From: Vibrio fluminensis
GTDB taxonomy: Bacteria > Pseudomonadota > Gammaproteobacteria > Enterobacterales > Vibrionaceae
Direction of reading: 5' to 3'
NCBI RefSeq assembly: GCF_015278125.1
Contig: NZ_JADILO010000007.1
Coordinates: 62,001-126,000, forward strand
DNA length: 64,000 bases
In this document: in pieces, positions 35,627 through 50,158 of the stretch
Layout: every line of letters starts with the position of its first letter
How positions within the stretch are numbered: position 1 is the stretch's first letter
The notes under the pieces: generated by a model
Databases searched by the model: none
What the model was told of the DNA's origin: nothing
What the model saw: only the letters and a program-made list of their open reading frames with translations
Program-made: the position numbers and the translations under genes

Positions 35627-36070
35627 TTAATCTTCAATTTCTTCCGGTTCCACTTCTTCTTGCAATTCCAATAAGTTAATCGCAATGCTGACAAAGTCAC
35701 TGTTGGTCATAATGCCAACCAAACGTCCTTTATCGACGATGGGTAAGCAACCCACTTTATGTTTTTGCATATAGATGGCGGTCTCTTTCAACCCCGCTTT
35801 AGGGCTGACGCTCATGACATTGGTGCGCATCACTTCGTACAGTGGGGTACTTAAAGTGAACGACTGTTCATCGGTCTCTTTTTGTAAGCTAGAGTCCTGG
35901 GCAGCCAGTACGTCACGTTGAGTAATGATGCCGAGTAAGTGTCTATCACTATCAACGATTGGGATGTGTCGGATACCTAACGCTTCCATGGTGTGTTTGG
36001 CGTCGGAAAGGAGATGAGAGCGTAACAAGGTGTGCGGGTTACGGGTCATCATGTCTTCGACTTTTATCAT
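35627..36070 (-). CDS. CBS-domain pair protein
   Basis: A 147-residue cytosolic protein made of two CBS domains (about residues 1-62 and 78-135; motifs GIRHIPIVDSDRHLLGIITQRD and KVGCLPIVDKGRLVGIMTNSD). Such stand-alone Bateman modules usually bind adenosyl compounds or other nucleotides and act as regulators. The start codon is preceded by AAGGAGGT, a near-perfect ribosome-binding site. The C-terminus is acidic (EEVEPEEIED). No partner is evident from neighbours; function unknown. Confidence 0.85.
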   Translation of the reverse strand: MIKVEDMMTRNPHTLLRSHLLSDAKHTMEALGIRHIPIVDSDRHLLGIITQRDVLAAQDSSLQKETDEQSFTLSTPLYEVMRTNVMSVSPKAGLKETAIYMQKHKVGCLPIVDKGRLVGIMTNSDFVSIAINLLELQEEVEPEEIED

Positions 36071-36300
36071 GGTAACCTCCTTGGTTTTTTGCGCAGATTG
36101 TTACCGCGTGAATGCAGGTAATTTGTTTAAACTCTGTACTAATTACTATAGGAGTAAATGGGGGAAGGTTTTGGGAGCTAAGCCGAGATTCTTAGTAAAT
36201 TATCCTTAAAATTGGTAAGGATTTTTATCCACTGAGAGGTTTGGTTGAAGTTGTAGGTAAAGTGAGGCGCTCACAATGGTGAGCGCCAGGAGAGAGTCGT

Positions 36301-38241
36301 TCAGAGTTTGAAGAAGTTCAATAAGTGTTTTTGCTCGGCAGCAAGGCTTGAAAGCTCTTCGCTCGCTTTTTGGCTCTCTTGTACTCCGGTCACATTCTGG
36401 TTAACGATTTCAAAAGTCACACTGACGTTTTGTGAGATGTCTTGTGTCACACTGGACTGCTCTTCGGAAGCTGTCGCGACATGAGTATTCATATCTGAAA
36501 TCTGTGCCACGGACTCAGATATAGCCACAAATGAATCCCCCAGTTTCTGGCTCAATGCGCGCGAGTCTTCAGCCAACATTACATTCGCAGACATAAACTT
36601 GTTCGCTTCTTCAGCTTGGCCTTGTAAGCGAGAAATAATCTCTTGAATATCAATGGTCGATTGTTGTGTTTTCGCCGCTAAAGAACGAACTTCATCGGCG
36701 ACGACAGCAAAACCTCGACCTTGCTCACCGGCACGAGCCGCTTCAATCGCTGCATTAAGTGCCAGCAGGTTAGTTTGTTCTGAAATCGTGTTGATTACTT
36801 CGACCACTGTGCCTATTTCAATTGAATAGTCACGTAGTTGGTTGACGATATTGGTTGTTTCCTCAATCGAGTGTTCCACTTTTCGTGAAAGATCGTCTGA
36901 AGAGCGCAATGCTGACTGACCTGCCATGACGTTATCATTGGCACCTGATGCCGCTTGCTCCGCGGAAGAAGCATTGTGACTGACTTCATTTGCTGTACTC
37001 GACAGTTCGTTAATGGCAGTAGCAATTTGCTCAATCTGGCTCAGCTCTTGTTGAGCGTTAGCTTCAGTTTGTGTCATGACAGCGGCAAGTTCGACGGAAG
37101 CTGAAGATACGCTGTCGGAAATGGAATGGAAACCTTCAATGATGCGGCGTAGCTCAGAACGCATCTCGAGGATATTGGCGTAGATACCGCTCTCTTTACC
37201 TGTGATAGACACATCAGTTGAAAGATCACCTTTTGATACCTGTTGGACAAGAAGTTGGATATCACTTGGCTCTCCGCCGACGACACGGTTAATGCTACGG
37301 TAAATTACGATAGCGACAGCCAGAGCGATAAGGGTTGAGATTGCTGATAGCCAAAAAATAATTGTTTCGGCACTGTCGAGCTGGGCCACCATATTTGGCC
37401 CTACAGTATCTTGTTCTAACTTACTAGAGTGTTGGATGCTCTCAATAGATTGTGCGGCCTGTGCACCAATCACATCGAGTTGCTGGGTGATAATCTGATT
37501 ACGTTGCTTGATCGTTGCTGTGATAGTGCTGAACGCATTCTGATAGATCGTGAACGCATCTTGGTAGGTCTCAAATTGTCTTTTTTGTTGCTCAGTGACG
37601 AGATAGCTTTGCAAGCTTTGACCACGTTGTTTGATTAAATCAAATTGCTTAAGTGCAGCTTGTTCGTCGACCGAGCTGTTGTTGACCAAAAATTTAACCG
37701 CAGAAAGGCGAGCGCCAAGCACGCTTTCTTGTAATTCACTGGTGTAGAGAGCGAGTTCGATACTGCCGGAGTTATGCGCTTTGGTTAGCATATCTGAGAG
37801 CGTATCGCGCATTACCGCACCATTGGGATCCAACTTTTGATTAACTAGCTGATTGCGCTGAGCAATTAGCGTAGCAACTTGCTGCACTGCCTGCTGGTAG
37901 CGGTTGATTTTCTGTTGCAGGTTATTGAACTCACGACTATGTGACTCGGAGAGATCGAGTTGGGTTATTTCAGCGATCGCGGCATTGATGGCTTGGATTC
38001 TGCGTTCGAAAGTATCTAAATCGTTCGTCTGGTGCGTTTTGATGTACTTGTTGACGGCTAAGCGAGCATCCAGCAGATACGCTTCAATCTGGCCGCTGTT
38101 AGTACTGGTTCGAGCTAAGTTTCGGTAACTATTAAACCCTTGGTGTGTTTCACTGAAGCGAAATATCGAGATAGCGCTGGTCATTAAAAGCAATAGTATG
38201 ATGCATCCAAACCCATACGTAAGTTGCTGCTTTAACTTCAT
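36301..38241 (-). CDS. Methyl-accepting chemotaxis protein
   Basis: A 646-residue inner-membrane chemoreceptor. TM1 at about 9-26, an all-helical periplasmic sensor at about 28-290, TM2 at about 292-313, HAMP to about 367, then the coiled-coil signalling domain with the conserved tip [20 protein letters not shown] region (481-522). The sensor's length and helical character resemble HBM-type (helical bimodular) domains, but its ligand is unknown. Methylation stretches rich in E/Q/A flank the tip. A GGCGCTCAC/GTGAGCGCC hairpin lies 15 bases past the stop. Monocistronic. Confidence 0.93.
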   Translation of the reverse strand: MKLKQQLTYGFGCIILLLLMTSAISIFRFSETHQGFNSYRNLARTSTNSGQIEAYLLDARLAVNKYIKTHQTNDLDTFERRIQAINAAIAEITQLDLSESHSREFNNLQQKINRYQQAVQQVATLIAQRNQLVNQKLDPNGAVMRDTLSDMLTKAHNSGSIELALYTSELQESVLGARLSAVKFLVNNSSVDEQAALKQFDLIKQRGQSLQSYLVTEQQKRQFETYQDAFTIYQNAFSTITATIKQRNQIITQQLDVIGAQAAQSIESIQHSSKLEQDTVGPNMVAQLDSAETIIFWLSAISTLIALAVAIVIYRSINRVVGGEPSDIQLLVQQVSKGDLSTDVSITGKESGIYANILEMRSELRRIIEGFHSISDSVSSASVELAAVMTQTEANAQQELSQIEQIATAINELSSTANEVSHNASSAEQAASGANDNVMAGQSALRSSDDLSRKVEHSIEETTNIVNQLRDYSIEIGTVVEVINTISEQTNLLALNAAIEAARAGEQGRGFAVVADEVRSLAAKTQQSTIDIQEIISRLQGQAEEANKFMSANVMLAEDSRALSQKLGDSFVAISESVAQISDMNTHVATASEEQSSVTQDISQNVSVTFEIVNQNVTGVQESQKASEELSSLAAEQKHLLNFFKL

Positions 38242-38524
38242 ATTGATTATCCACCTTAATAATATGATTGATTGCGAGTATTTGAGTTTTTTATCGTTAT
38301 TATTATTTTTATTAATTAGGGTAATATCTTGTTACAAATGCAACCAAAGTACCATGCTTTTGCAATTTTATTTTTTGCAGGATTAGATAAAGTGGCGAGC
38401 AGGGCTCAAAGATTAAATTTAGATACAACATCTATTCTTGCTATTGCGCTTGGGCGACATATACTAGTCGGCTGCGAAAAGCTTCGTGACCCCTATTGTT
38501 AACCCGACTTAAGACACCAAAAAC

Positions 38525-39577
38525 ATGCAAGTATCTGATTTCCATTTCGACCTTCCTGATGAATTGATTGCGCGTTACCCACAACCGGAACGTACTGCGA
38601 GTCGCTTATTGCAACTTGATGGTAATAGTGGCGTGCTGGTGGATGGCACATTTACCGATGTTTTGAATCACATTGAAGCGGGCGATCTTGTAGTATTTAA
38701 CAATACTCGAGTGATTCCTGCGCGCATGTTTGGTCGTAAAGAGTCTGGCGGCAAACTGGAAGTACTAGTAGAGCGCATGCTGGATGAGAAGAGCATCCTT
38801 GCGCATGTTCGCTGCTCAAAATCGCCAAAACCGGGTTCTACCATTTTACTTGGGGAGAACGATGAGTTTTCGGCTGAGATGGTGGCTCGCCACGATGCAC
38901 TGTTTGAATTGAAATTTAATGCTGAACAAACCGTTCTAGAAATTCTAGAGCAGATTGGTCACATGCCACTGCCGCCATATATTGATCGCCCTGATGAAGA
39001 CGCGGATAAAGAACGCTACCAAACGGTTTACAACCAAAAACCAGGTGCAGTCGCGGCACCAACAGCGGGTTTACACTTTGATGAAGTATTGTTAGAAAAA
39101 ATCAAAGCGAAAGGTGCCGAACTGGCATATGTTACTTTGCACGTAGGTGCGGGTACCTTCCAGCCAGTGAAAGTGGATAATATTCACGATCACCACATGC
39201 ATGCGGAGTACGTTGAAGTAACCGAAGACGTGGTTGAAGCGATTAAAGCGACTAAAGCTCGTGGTGGACGAGTAATCGCGGTGGGAACGACATCTGTGCG
39301 CTCGTTAGAAAGCGCAGCGCAAGACGCTGTGAAAAAAGGCACCGAGCTTGCGCCATTTTTCGGTGATACTGAAATCTTCATTTTCCCGGGTTATGAATAC
39401 CAGCTGGTGGATTGCTTAATTACCAACTTCCACCTGCCAGAATCAACGCTAATTATGCTAGTGAGCGCGTTTGCTGGCTACGAGAACACCATGAATGCGT
39501 ATTCGCATGCGGTCGAGAATAATTACCGCTTCTTCTCATACGGTGATTCTATGTTTATTAAGAAAAAGACAAGCTAA
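38525..39577 (+). CDS. queA: S-adenosylmethionine:tRNA ribosyltransferase-isomerase QueA
   Basis: Transfers the ribosyl group of SAM to 7-aminomethyl-7-deazaguanine in tRNA, giving epoxyqueuosine. The 350-residue protein begins [20 protein letters not shown] and carries [32 protein letters not shown] and [18 protein letters not shown], all QueA hallmarks. It starts the queA-tgt-yajC-secD-secF cluster conserved across gamma-proteobacteria; tgt supplies its substrate tRNA. Confidence 0.97.
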   Translation: MQVSDFHFDLPDELIARYPQPERTASRLLQLDGNSGVLVDGTFTDVLNHIEAGDLVVFNNTRVIPARMFGRKESGGKLEVLVERMLDEKSILAHVRCSKSPKPGSTILLGENDEFSAEMVARHDALFELKFNAEQTVLEILEQIGHMPLPPYIDRPDEDADKERYQTVYNQKPGAVAAPTAGLHFDEVLLEKIKAKGAELAYVTLHVGAGTFQPVKVDNIHDHHMHAEYVEVTEDVVEAIKATKARGGRVIAVGTTSVRSLESAAQDAVKKGTELAPFFGDTEIFIFPGYEYQLVDCLITNFHLPESTLIMLVSAFAGYENTMNAYSHAVENNYRFFSYGDSMFIKKKTS

Positions 39578-41062
<1,485 letters not shown>

Positions 41063-41070
41063 TCATATTT

Positions 41071-41100
41071 AAGCCTTAGGTTTCGCCTAAGGCTTTTATT
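41071..41100 (+). terminator. Terminator after tgt
   Basis: AAGCCTTAGG, loop TTTC, GCCTAAGGCTTTTATT. It would limit read-through from tgt into yajC. Confidence 0.8.
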
Positions 41101-41254
41101 AATGGCTGGTCTGTAAAGTAACAACCAGCCTAACAAATGAGCAAAAGCTCGATATTTTTGAGAGTGCGATCTCTAATAGCGATCAGCACGCTTGAATATA
41201 ACCAGCCAAAGCCCAATTTGTTGGATAATCAAAAATATAATAGAGGATATTTTC

Positions 41255-41581
41255 ATGTTTATTTCTCAGGCTCACGCAGCAGCAGAAGCACCAGCAGGTG
41301 GCGGTTTCGAAATGATTATCATGCTAGCGATGTTCGCGGTGATCTTCTACTTCATGATCTACCGTCCACAAGCTAAGCGCGTTAAGGAACACAAAACCCT
41401 AATGTCTTCGATGGGCAAAGGTGATGAAGTACTAACTAACGGTGGTCTAGTGGGTAAAATCACTAAAATCGCTGAAGACAACGACTACATCACTATCGAG
41501 CTAAACGCGAACAACGAAGTTGTTATCAAGAAAGACTTCGTATCAGCAGTGCTACCAAAGGGTACACTGAAATCTCTATAG
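41255..41581 (+). CDS. yajC: Preprotein translocase subunit YajC
   Basis: A 108-residue inner-membrane protein: one membrane helix at about residues 19-37, YRPQAKRVKEH after it, and a small cytosolic domain with the GDEVLTNGGLVGKI motif. YajC associates with SecDF in the Sec holotranslocon. The ATG at 41255 has AGAGGA seven bases upstream; longer in-frame starts lack such a site. It precedes secD by 20 bp in an operon. Confidence 0.96.
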   Translation: MFISQAHAAAEAPAGGGFEMIIMLAMFAVIFYFMIYRPQAKRVKEHKTLMSSMGKGDEVLTNGGLVGKITKIAEDNDYITIELNANNEVVIKKDFVSAVLPKGTLKSL

Positions 41582-41601
41582 ACAGCTAAAGGATCCTCGC
41601 T

Positions 41602-43458
41602 GTGCTAAACCGTTATCCGTTATGGAAGTACTTGATGGTGATGTTTACCATCGCTATCGCTGCATTGTATGCACTTCCTAATATCTACGGTGAAGATCCG
41701 GCAATTCAAGTTACAGGGGCGCGTGGCGCCTCTGTAGATATGGCTACGCTGGATTCTGTCACTCAAGCTCTTGATAAACAGAGCCTCTCATTTAAATCCA
41801 TTGCTTTAGAGAATGGATCGATTCTTGTTCGTTTCAACGACACCGATACCCAAATCAGTGCGCGCGACATTATTAGTGAAGCCCTCGATAAAGATACTAT
41901 TGTGGCGCTTAACCTTGCTCCGGCAACACCAACTTGGCTCGAAGCAATTGGCGCTTCACCAATGAAACTAGGTCTTGACCTACGTGGTGGTGTTCACTTC
42001 TTAATGGAAGTGGATATGGACGCGGCAATGGAAAAACTGGTCGGTCAGCAAGAAGAAGCTTTCCGTAGTGAACTACGTGAAGATAAGATCCGTTATCGTG
42101 CAATTCGCCCATCAGGTAAAGACGCTGTAGAAGTGCTACTTCGTAATGAAGAGCAATTAGCAGAAGCGAAAGCCCTGTTGGAGAAGAACCATCCTGATAT
42201 GGTATTTACGGATTCAGACTCAAATGGTCGTTTCTCTTTGATCGCTTCGTTCACTGAGCAGCGTCTAACTGAAATTCGTAACTATGCCGTTGAACAGAAC
42301 ATTACCATTCTTCGTAACCGCGTAAACGAACTCGGTGTTGCTGAACCATTGGTTCAACGCCAAGGTGCTAGCCGTATTGTGGTTGAGCTACCGGGTGTAC
42401 AAGACACTGCGCGTGCAAAAGAGATCCTTGGTGCGACTGCAACGCTAGAGTTCCGTGAAGTGGACTCAAAAGCGGACCTTGCAGCGGCGGCTAATGGTCG
42501 TGCACCAGCAGGCTCTGAAATCAAGTTCGATACTGACGGTCGTCCCGTTGTTCTGAAAAAACGTGTCATTCTAAGCGGTGCGAGCATCACAGATGCAAGC
42601 TCAAGTGTCGATGAGTACGGTCGCCCACAAGTTAACATCACGCTAGATAGCGAAGGTGGTAACAAGATGTCGGCGTTCTCGAAAAAGAATATCGGTCAGC
42701 TGATGGCAACGGTATTTGCTGAATACAAAGACAGCGGTCGTAAGACAGCTGAAGGCAAAGTTATCCTGTCTAAGCACGAAGAAGTGATTAACCAAGCGAC
42801 GATTCAATCGGCACTTGGTCGTAACTTCCGTATCACTGGTATTGATTCAGCAGCAGAAGCGCACAACTTAGCGTTACTACTTCGTGCTGGTGCCCTAATT
42901 GCGCCAATCTCGATTGTTGAAGAGCGTACGATTGGTCCATCAATGGGTCAACAAAACATTGATATGGGTATCCAAGCGTGTATTTGGGGTATGGTGGCAG
43001 TAATGCTGTTTACCGTAGTCTACTACCGTAAGTTTGGTCTGATTGCTAACTTGGCATTGATGTCTAACCTCGTACTGATCATCGGTATTATGTCGATGAT
43101 TCCAGGGGCGACAATGACGCTACCAGGCATTGCCGGTATTGTTCTAACGGTCGGTATGGCGGTCGATGCCAACGTACTGATCTTTGAGCGGATACGTGAA
43201 GAGTTGCTTGAAGGTCGCTCGCCGCAACAAGCAATCCACCAAGGTTATGCTAACGCGTTTAGTACCATTGCCGATGCCAACATCACGACACTAATGACAG
43301 CGATTATTCTGTTTGCGGTAGGTACAGGTGCGGTTAAAGGTTTCGCTGTTACATTATCAATTGGTATTTTGACCTCAATGTTTACCGCTATTATTGGTAC
43401 CCGCTGTGTGGTTAACCTACTGTATGGTGGCAAACGCGTTGATAAATTGTCGATCTAA
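41602..43458 (+). CDS. secD: Protein translocase subunit SecD
   Basis: With SecF it uses the proton gradient to help pull proteins out of the Sec channel on the periplasmic side. 618 residues, GTG start with AAGGA eight bases upstream. One N-terminal membrane helix, a large periplasmic P1 region of about 440 residues ([10 protein letters not shown] motif near residue 123), then five membrane helices with [17 protein letters not shown], which includes the conserved Asp of the proton path. Confidence 0.97.
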   Translation: MLNRYPLWKYLMVMFTIAIAALYALPNIYGEDPAIQVTGARGASVDMATLDSVTQALDKQSLSFKSIALENGSILVRFNDTDTQISARDIISEALDKDTIVALNLAPATPTWLEAIGASPMKLGLDLRGGVHFLMEVDMDAAMEKLVGQQEEAFRSELREDKIRYRAIRPSGKDAVEVLLRNEEQLAEAKALLEKNHPDMVFTDSDSNGRFSLIASFTEQRLTEIRNYAVEQNITILRNRVNELGVAEPLVQRQGASRIVVELPGVQDTARAKEILGATATLEFREVDSKADLAAAANGRAPAGSEIKFDTDGRPVVLKKRVILSGASITDASSSVDEYGRPQVNITLDSEGGNKMSAFSKKNIGQLMATVFAEYKDSGRKTAEGKVILSKHEEVINQATIQSALGRNFRITGIDSAAEAHNLALLLRAGALIAPISIVEERTIGPSMGQQNIDMGIQACIWGMVAVMLFTVVYYRKFGLIANLALMSNLVLIIGIMSMIPGATMTLPGIAGIVLTVGMAVDANVLIFERIREELLEGRSPQQAIHQGYANAFSTIADANITTLMTAIILFAVGTGAVKGFAVTLSIGILTSMFTAIIGTRCVVNLLYGGKRVDKLSI

Positions 43459-43472
43459 GGCTAGGAATTAAT

Positions 43473-44420
43473 ATGTTTCAGATTCTAAAAGCAGAAAAAA
43501 CGATCGGCTTTTTACGTTGGTCAAAGTTCGCCTTTATGTTCTCTTTGTTGATGATCGGTGCGTCAATCTACACTCTTTCAACTAACTGGTTGAATTGGGG
43601 CCTAGATTTTACCGGCGGTACATTGATTGAAGTTGGCTTTGAACAGCCAGCTCAGTTAGATGAAATCCGTACATCGCTTGAAGCGAACGGTTTTGGCGAT
43701 GCGATTGTACAAAACTTTGGTAGTGCACGTGATGTCATGGTGCGCTTAAGCCCACGTGAAGATGTTTCAGGTGAGACTTTAGGCAACCAAATCATTTCGG
43801 CAATCAAAGATGGCACAGGCAAAGAAGTTGAGATGCGCCGCATCGAGTTCGTGGGTCCTAACGTAGGTGACGAACTGACTGAAGCGGGCGGTCTAGCGAT
43901 TTTGGTATCGCTGATCTGTATCTTAATCTACGTATCGGTACGTTTTGAATGGCGTCTTGCTGCGGGTGCTGTATTAGCTCTAGCACACGATATCATCATT
44001 ACGTTGGGTGTGTTCTCAATCATGAAGATTGAGGTTGATCTAACTATCGTAGCTGCTTTGCTGACGGTAGTGGGTTACTCACTCAACGATACCATCGTAG
44101 TATTTGACCGTATCCGCGAGAACTTCCGTCGTATGCGTAAAGGTGGTCCAGCTGAAATTATTGATAGCGCGATCACTCAAACCTTAAGCCGTACATTAAT
44201 CACCTCAGGTACCACGCTGTTCGTAGTAATCGCGTTGTTTACTCAAGGTGGTGCAATGATTCACGGTTTCGCAACGGCGCTGTTACTCGGTATCACGGTT
44301 GGTACATACTCTTCTATCTATGTGGCTTCGGCACTAGCATGGAAGCTGGGTATTACCAAAGAACACTTAATGCCACCTCAAGTTGAAAAAGAGGGTGCAG
44401 AGTTCGACGAGATGCCATAA
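43473..44420 (+). CDS. secF: Protein translocase subunit SecF
   Basis: A 315-residue partner of SecD, with six membrane helices and a smaller periplasmic domain. NWGLDFTGGTLIEV is the family motif near residue 45; GYSLNDTIVVFDRIREN is the conserved helix-4 region. It begins 14 bp after secD and ends before a terminator. Confidence 0.97.
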   Translation: MFQILKAEKTIGFLRWSKFAFMFSLLMIGASIYTLSTNWLNWGLDFTGGTLIEVGFEQPAQLDEIRTSLEANGFGDAIVQNFGSARDVMVRLSPREDVSGETLGNQIISAIKDGTGKEVEMRRIEFVGPNVGDELTEAGGLAILVSLICILIYVSVRFEWRLAAGAVLALAHDIIITLGVFSIMKIEVDLTIVAALLTVVGYSLNDTIVVFDRIRENFRRMRKGGPAEIIDSAITQTLSRTLITSGTTLFVVIALFTQGGAMIHGFATALLLGITVGTYSSIYVASALAWKLGITKEHLMPPQVEKEGAEFDEMP

Positions 44421-44436
44421 CGCATTAAAAGAGTTA

Positions 44437-44467
44437 AAAGCCGCTGTCACCAGCGGCTTTTTTTGTT
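44437..44467 (+). terminator. Terminator of yajC-secDF
   Basis: AAAAGCCGCTG, loop TCAC, CAGCGGCTTTTTTTG. Confidence 0.9.
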
Positions 44468-44558
44468 TGCTTTGCGAGCCTTGCTCAATGTTGAGCATGC
44501 TGTTTGCACAGTAAACGATTATCATAGTGAAACCATAACCATAATTAGGAAGCAAAAG

Positions 44559-44891
44559 ATGCCACATTTTCGTTTTAGAGCAGTTGAGCCGCAAACGGTA
44601 CAAACGCTGTCGAAACCTCTAATTGATGAACTACAAGAAATCATGGGCTCTCCTCGTGAAGACTTCACTTTTGAGTATGTCTACACTACGTTTTACCATG
44701 AAGGTGAAGTGAACCCTGCTTACCCATTTGTCGAAGTACTTTGGTTTGACCGCGGCCAAGAGAAGCAAGATACAGTGGCTAAAATCATTACTGATCAAGT
44801 CCGTGGAATTATGGGACAAGATGTGAATGTCGCGGTTATCTTCACAGCGCTTAATCCTAGCGCTTACTACGATAACGCAGAACATTATTAA
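44559..44891 (+). CDS. DUF1904-like small protein
   Basis: A 110-residue cytosolic protein, ATG with AGGAAGC upstream. The sequence PHFRFRAVEPQTVQTLSKPLIDEL and the C-terminal DVNVAVIFTALNPSAYYDNAEHY suit the DUF1904 family, whose fold resembles tautomerases (MIF-like), but Pro1-based activity would need processing and is not shown. It lies 17 bp before mepA, so the two are probably co-transcribed. Confidence 0.75.
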   Translation: MPHFRFRAVEPQTVQTLSKPLIDELQEIMGSPREDFTFEYVYTTFYHEGEVNPAYPFVEVLWFDRGQEKQDTVAKIITDQVRGIMGQDVNVAVIFTALNPSAYYDNAEHY

Positions 44892-44907
44892 ATTAAGAGG
44901 TGAAGCA

Positions 44908-45786
44908 ATGAAAATGACATGGATAGTTACTTTCGCTTGGTTCTTGTCGTTTTCATTATCCGCTTCCCCTTGGGAGTCGTTTGCTAAACCAAATCGACTC
45001 ACTCCAGAAGCCATTGGTAGTTATGCCAATGGCTGTCTGCTTGGTGCTCAGGCACTACCTTTAAATGGCTATGGATACCAAGTACTGCGCAGCCAAAATA
45101 AGCGTTACTACGGTCATCCTAGTACCATTGCCTTTATTGAGCGTCTATCCACTCAAGCACGTAAAGATCTGCGTACCCACCTGTTGATCGGTGATATGTC
45201 GCTACCACAAGGTGGGCGCTTCTCATCCGGGCACACTAGCCATCAAACTGGTTTGGATATCGACATTTGGTTTCGTCTTGCTGATACCAAACTCTCGGCG
45301 AATCAGCTAAAACTGCCAAAGCCAAAAACCTTAGTAGATATGTCCGCGTACAAGATCAGCTCGACTAACTGGGAGAATCGCCATTTTCGTTTAGTTAAGA
45401 TGGCCGCTCAAGATGAAGAGGTGGCAAGGATCTTTGTCCATCCGGTGATTAAAGAGAAATTGTGCAGCTTAGAAGGGGCAAATCGCACATGGTTGCGTAA
45501 AGTAAGACCTTGGTGGGGACACAACTATCATATGCACGTTCGCTTGAAATGCCCGAAAGATGACGCGAGTTGTGTTGATCAAAAACCGCCACCTAAAGGG
45601 GATGGCTGTGGTGCAGAAGTCGCCAGTTGGAAACCGAAGCCAAAACACAGCGTCAAAACTTATCGCGGCTCAAAAGATAGCACTAAAGTTGAGAAAAAAG
45701 AGCCGGTAGTGGTTGCCAAAGCAAAGCCAAAACCAAAAAAAATACTACCGTTACAATGTGCACAGCTTATTGATCAAACTAGATAA
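44908..45786 (+). CDS. mepA: Penicillin-insensitive murein endopeptidase MepA
   Basis: A periplasmic M74 metallopeptidase that cuts D-Ala-mDAP (and mDAP-mDAP) cross-links. I use ATG 44908, which has GAGGTGA upstream and opens a signal peptide (MKMTWIVTFAWFLSFSLSAS). The zinc-site motif GRFSSGHTSHQTGLDIDIW holds the conserved His and Asp, and WWGHNYHMHVRL the C-terminal His residues. Cysteines typical of MepA disulfides are present. After the catalytic part there is a Lys/Pro-rich extension of about 60 residues (KPKPKHSVKTYRG, then KAKPKPKKILP), making it longer (292) than E. coli MepA (274). Confidence 0.95.
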   Translation: MKMTWIVTFAWFLSFSLSASPWESFAKPNRLTPEAIGSYANGCLLGAQALPLNGYGYQVLRSQNKRYYGHPSTIAFIERLSTQARKDLRTHLLIGDMSLPQGGRFSSGHTSHQTGLDIDIWFRLADTKLSANQLKLPKPKTLVDMSAYKISSTNWENRHFRLVKMAAQDEEVARIFVHPVIKEKLCSLEGANRTWLRKVRPWWGHNYHMHVRLKCPKDDASCVDQKPPPKGDGCGAEVASWKPKPKHSVKTYRGSKDSTKVEKKEPVVVAKAKPKPKKILPLQCAQLIDQTR

Positions 45787-46061
45787 ATATCCTGTTTAGC
45801 TAAGAGAAATGATACTTTGATGATGATATTTGACCTATATCGGCTGGAGAATCATCTCATACTCACCTAGATTTAAAAGGTCTAAGGATTGATATGTATC
45901 TAGATGCGTTAACTGAATGTTCCGACAGTGCTGCTGATACACATCCTGCTTGAAGTCGTAAATAATAACAATGACATGAACGAAGTTGGTTAACTCGACG
46001 TTTAGATTATAAATAGGATGCTCGGCTTACTTCCTATGAGAATATAAGCAAGGACACTCCC
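45787..46061 (+). other. AT-rich intergenic region with possible 19-codon ORF
   Basis: No terminator with a T-run is seen after mepA. A short ORF (45894-45953) begins ATGTATCTAGATGCG after AAGGATTGAT and would encode MYLDALTECSDSAADTHPA. It could be a leader peptide or chance. Confidence 0.25.
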
Positions 46062-46370
46062 ATGACTATGGTATGCGCAAAAGATTTTGCCGAGTGGCTC
46101 AAGCTGAGATTTGGCAGTGCTACTGAGTCAGTAACGATTTCCCGTGACGAGGTAAATCATCTTACTGGAAGGCAGAGATTAGACCCAGGTTTCGTTCATG
46201 ATGTACATTTTGAGTTGATGCCACATGGTTTAGCATTTGTAACCGATACTTCGCGTGAAACTTTCTTCCTAGTACCGATAGGTAAAGCAGTTAATTGGCG
46301 AGAACATTTGGAGTATCAATATGAGAAAGAGTTGTACTGTAACATCTTTCCGATCATCAAATCTGGCTGA
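46062..46370 (+). CDS. Small protein of unknown function
   Basis: A 102-residue ORF with AAGGA seven bases before the ATG. I do not recognise it. It is cytosolic by composition, with a hydrophobic-acidic pattern LKLRFGSATESVTISRDEV and an aromatic C-terminal half (NWREHLEYQYEKELYCNIF). The well-placed ribosome-binding site, the uninterrupted frame of 102 codons and the terminator right after it (46383) argue for a real gene. Neighbours mepA and yfhL-trhP give no functional clue. Confidence 0.65.
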   Translation: MTMVCAKDFAEWLKLRFGSATESVTISRDEVNHLTGRQRLDPGFVHDVHFELMPHGLAFVTDTSRETFFLVPIGKAVNWREHLEYQYEKELYCNIFPIIKSG

Positions 46371-46382
46371 GGTCGATGATAC

Positions 46383-46412
46383 AAAAAAGGCTCATCACTG
46401 GATGAGCCTTTT
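46383..46412. terminator. Bidirectional terminator between the small ORF and yfhL
   Basis: AAAAAAGGCTCATC, loop ACTG, GATGAGCCTTTT. It serves both converging genes. Confidence 0.85.
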
Positions 46413-46416
46413 AGTC

Positions 46417-48089
<1,673 letters not shown>

Positions 48090-48215
48090 TGCTCAATTCT
48101 CTATTTAATCTGATCTCAAGTCAGGGCAATTCCACCTGATGGAATTGGGGCGCAAATTTTACGTCAAAATGTGATATGTGACTAGGAAAAACTCTGAAGC
48201 GAGCGAGCCGTAAGA

Positions 48216-48245
48216 TCAAAAAAGCCTTCCGAAGAAGGCTTTTGA
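48216..48245 (-). terminator. Terminator of rdgC
   Basis: On the minus strand, AAAAGCCTTC, loop TTC, GGAAGGCTTTTTTGAT. Confidence 0.85.
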
Positions 48246-48266
48246 GCAAGTAATTAGTACGATTGC

Positions 48267-49190
<924 letters not shown>

Positions 49191-49353
49191 CTAATTGAAC
49201 ATTGAAGACGCCCATCTTAGGCAAATTTTCTTCGCTTGTCTGTCAGGATGTGAAAAATATGAATGACGTCGTGAACATTTGATAAATCACTAGCTCTTAT
49301 TGATTGAATTACAAGCATTCAACAGAGAATCTTGTATGAAAATTTGTTTGCAA

Positions 49354-49386
49354 AGGTCACAAAAGTGTCATAATTGCTAGTAATAA
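49354..49386 (+). promoter_or_regulatory. Pho box and -10 element of phoB
   Basis: AGGTCAC-AAAA-GTGTCAT (49354-49371) is a PhoB box: two 7-bp direct repeats with a 4-bp AT spacer. About ten bases later TAATAA (49381-49386) serves as the -10, the spacing used in other Pho promoters. This makes phoB autoregulated. Confidence 0.8.
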
Positions 49387-49450
49387 TGCCTATGCATCGA
49401 GAGGTGAGATCCTCTCTTCACTCAAGCTTAACGAAAAAGGTTTATTTATT

Positions 49451-50140
49451 ATGTCTAGAAGGATTCTAGTTGTTGAAGATGAAGCACCAATTCGCGAAAT
49501 GCTGTGCTTTGTTCTTGAACAGAAAGGTTACCAAGCAGTAGAAGCAGAAGACTACGACACGGCGGTAACTAAACTAGCAGAACCCTTCCCAGATCTAGTA
49601 TTACTGGATTGGATGCTACCAGGAGGTAGTGGGATCAACTTCATTAAGCACATGAAACGTGAAGAACTCACGCGCAATATTCCTGTGGTTATGTTGACGG
49701 CTCGTGGTGAAGAAGAAGATAAAGTGCGTGGTCTTGAAGTGGGCGCGGATGATTACATTACTAAGCCATTCTCACCAAAAGAACTCGTCGCTCGATTGAA
49801 AGCAGTGATTCGCCGTGTAACACCAACAGCGCTAGAAGATGTGATTGATGTGCAAGGCTTAAAGCTCGATCCAGTATCTCATCGCGTGACAGCGAACGAT
49901 CAACCGCTGGATATGGGACCAACAGAGTTTAAGATGTTGCACTTCTTTATGACGCACCAAGAGCGCGTATACAGCCGTGAACAACTACTGAACAATGTTT
50001 GGGGCACCAATGTTTACGTTGAAGATCGCACAGTTGATGTTCATATTCGTCGTCTGCGTAAAGCACTTGAGGCAGAAGGTCATGATAAACTGATCCAAAC
50101 TGTTCGTGGTGCTGGCTATCGTTTCTCAACCAAAGCTTAG
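49451..50140 (+). CDS. phoB: Phosphate regulon response regulator PhoB
   Basis: A 229-residue OmpR/PhoB-type regulator: receiver domain with phosphorylated Asp53 ([11 protein letters not shown]) and KPFSPKEL, then a winged-helix DNA-binding domain with [13 protein letters not shown] and [14 protein letters not shown]. It activates genes with Pho boxes when phosphate is low. Head of phoB-phoR-pstS; its own Pho box is at 49354. Confidence 0.97.
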   Translation: MSRRILVVEDEAPIREMLCFVLEQKGYQAVEAEDYDTAVTKLAEPFPDLVLLDWMLPGGSGINFIKHMKREELTRNIPVVMLTARGEEEDKVRGLEVGADDYITKPFSPKELVARLKAVIRRVTPTALEDVIDVQGLKLDPVSHRVTANDQPLDMGPTEFKMLHFFMTHQERVYSREQLLNNVWGTNVYVEDRTVDVHIRRLRKALEAEGHDKLIQTVRGAGYRFSTKA

Positions 50141-50158
50141 GACCGTATGGAGAAGTAA

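Noticed and set aside
41192..41254. Longer start for yajC
   Set aside because: The ATG at 41255 has a good ribosome-binding site and gives the normal YajC N-terminus.
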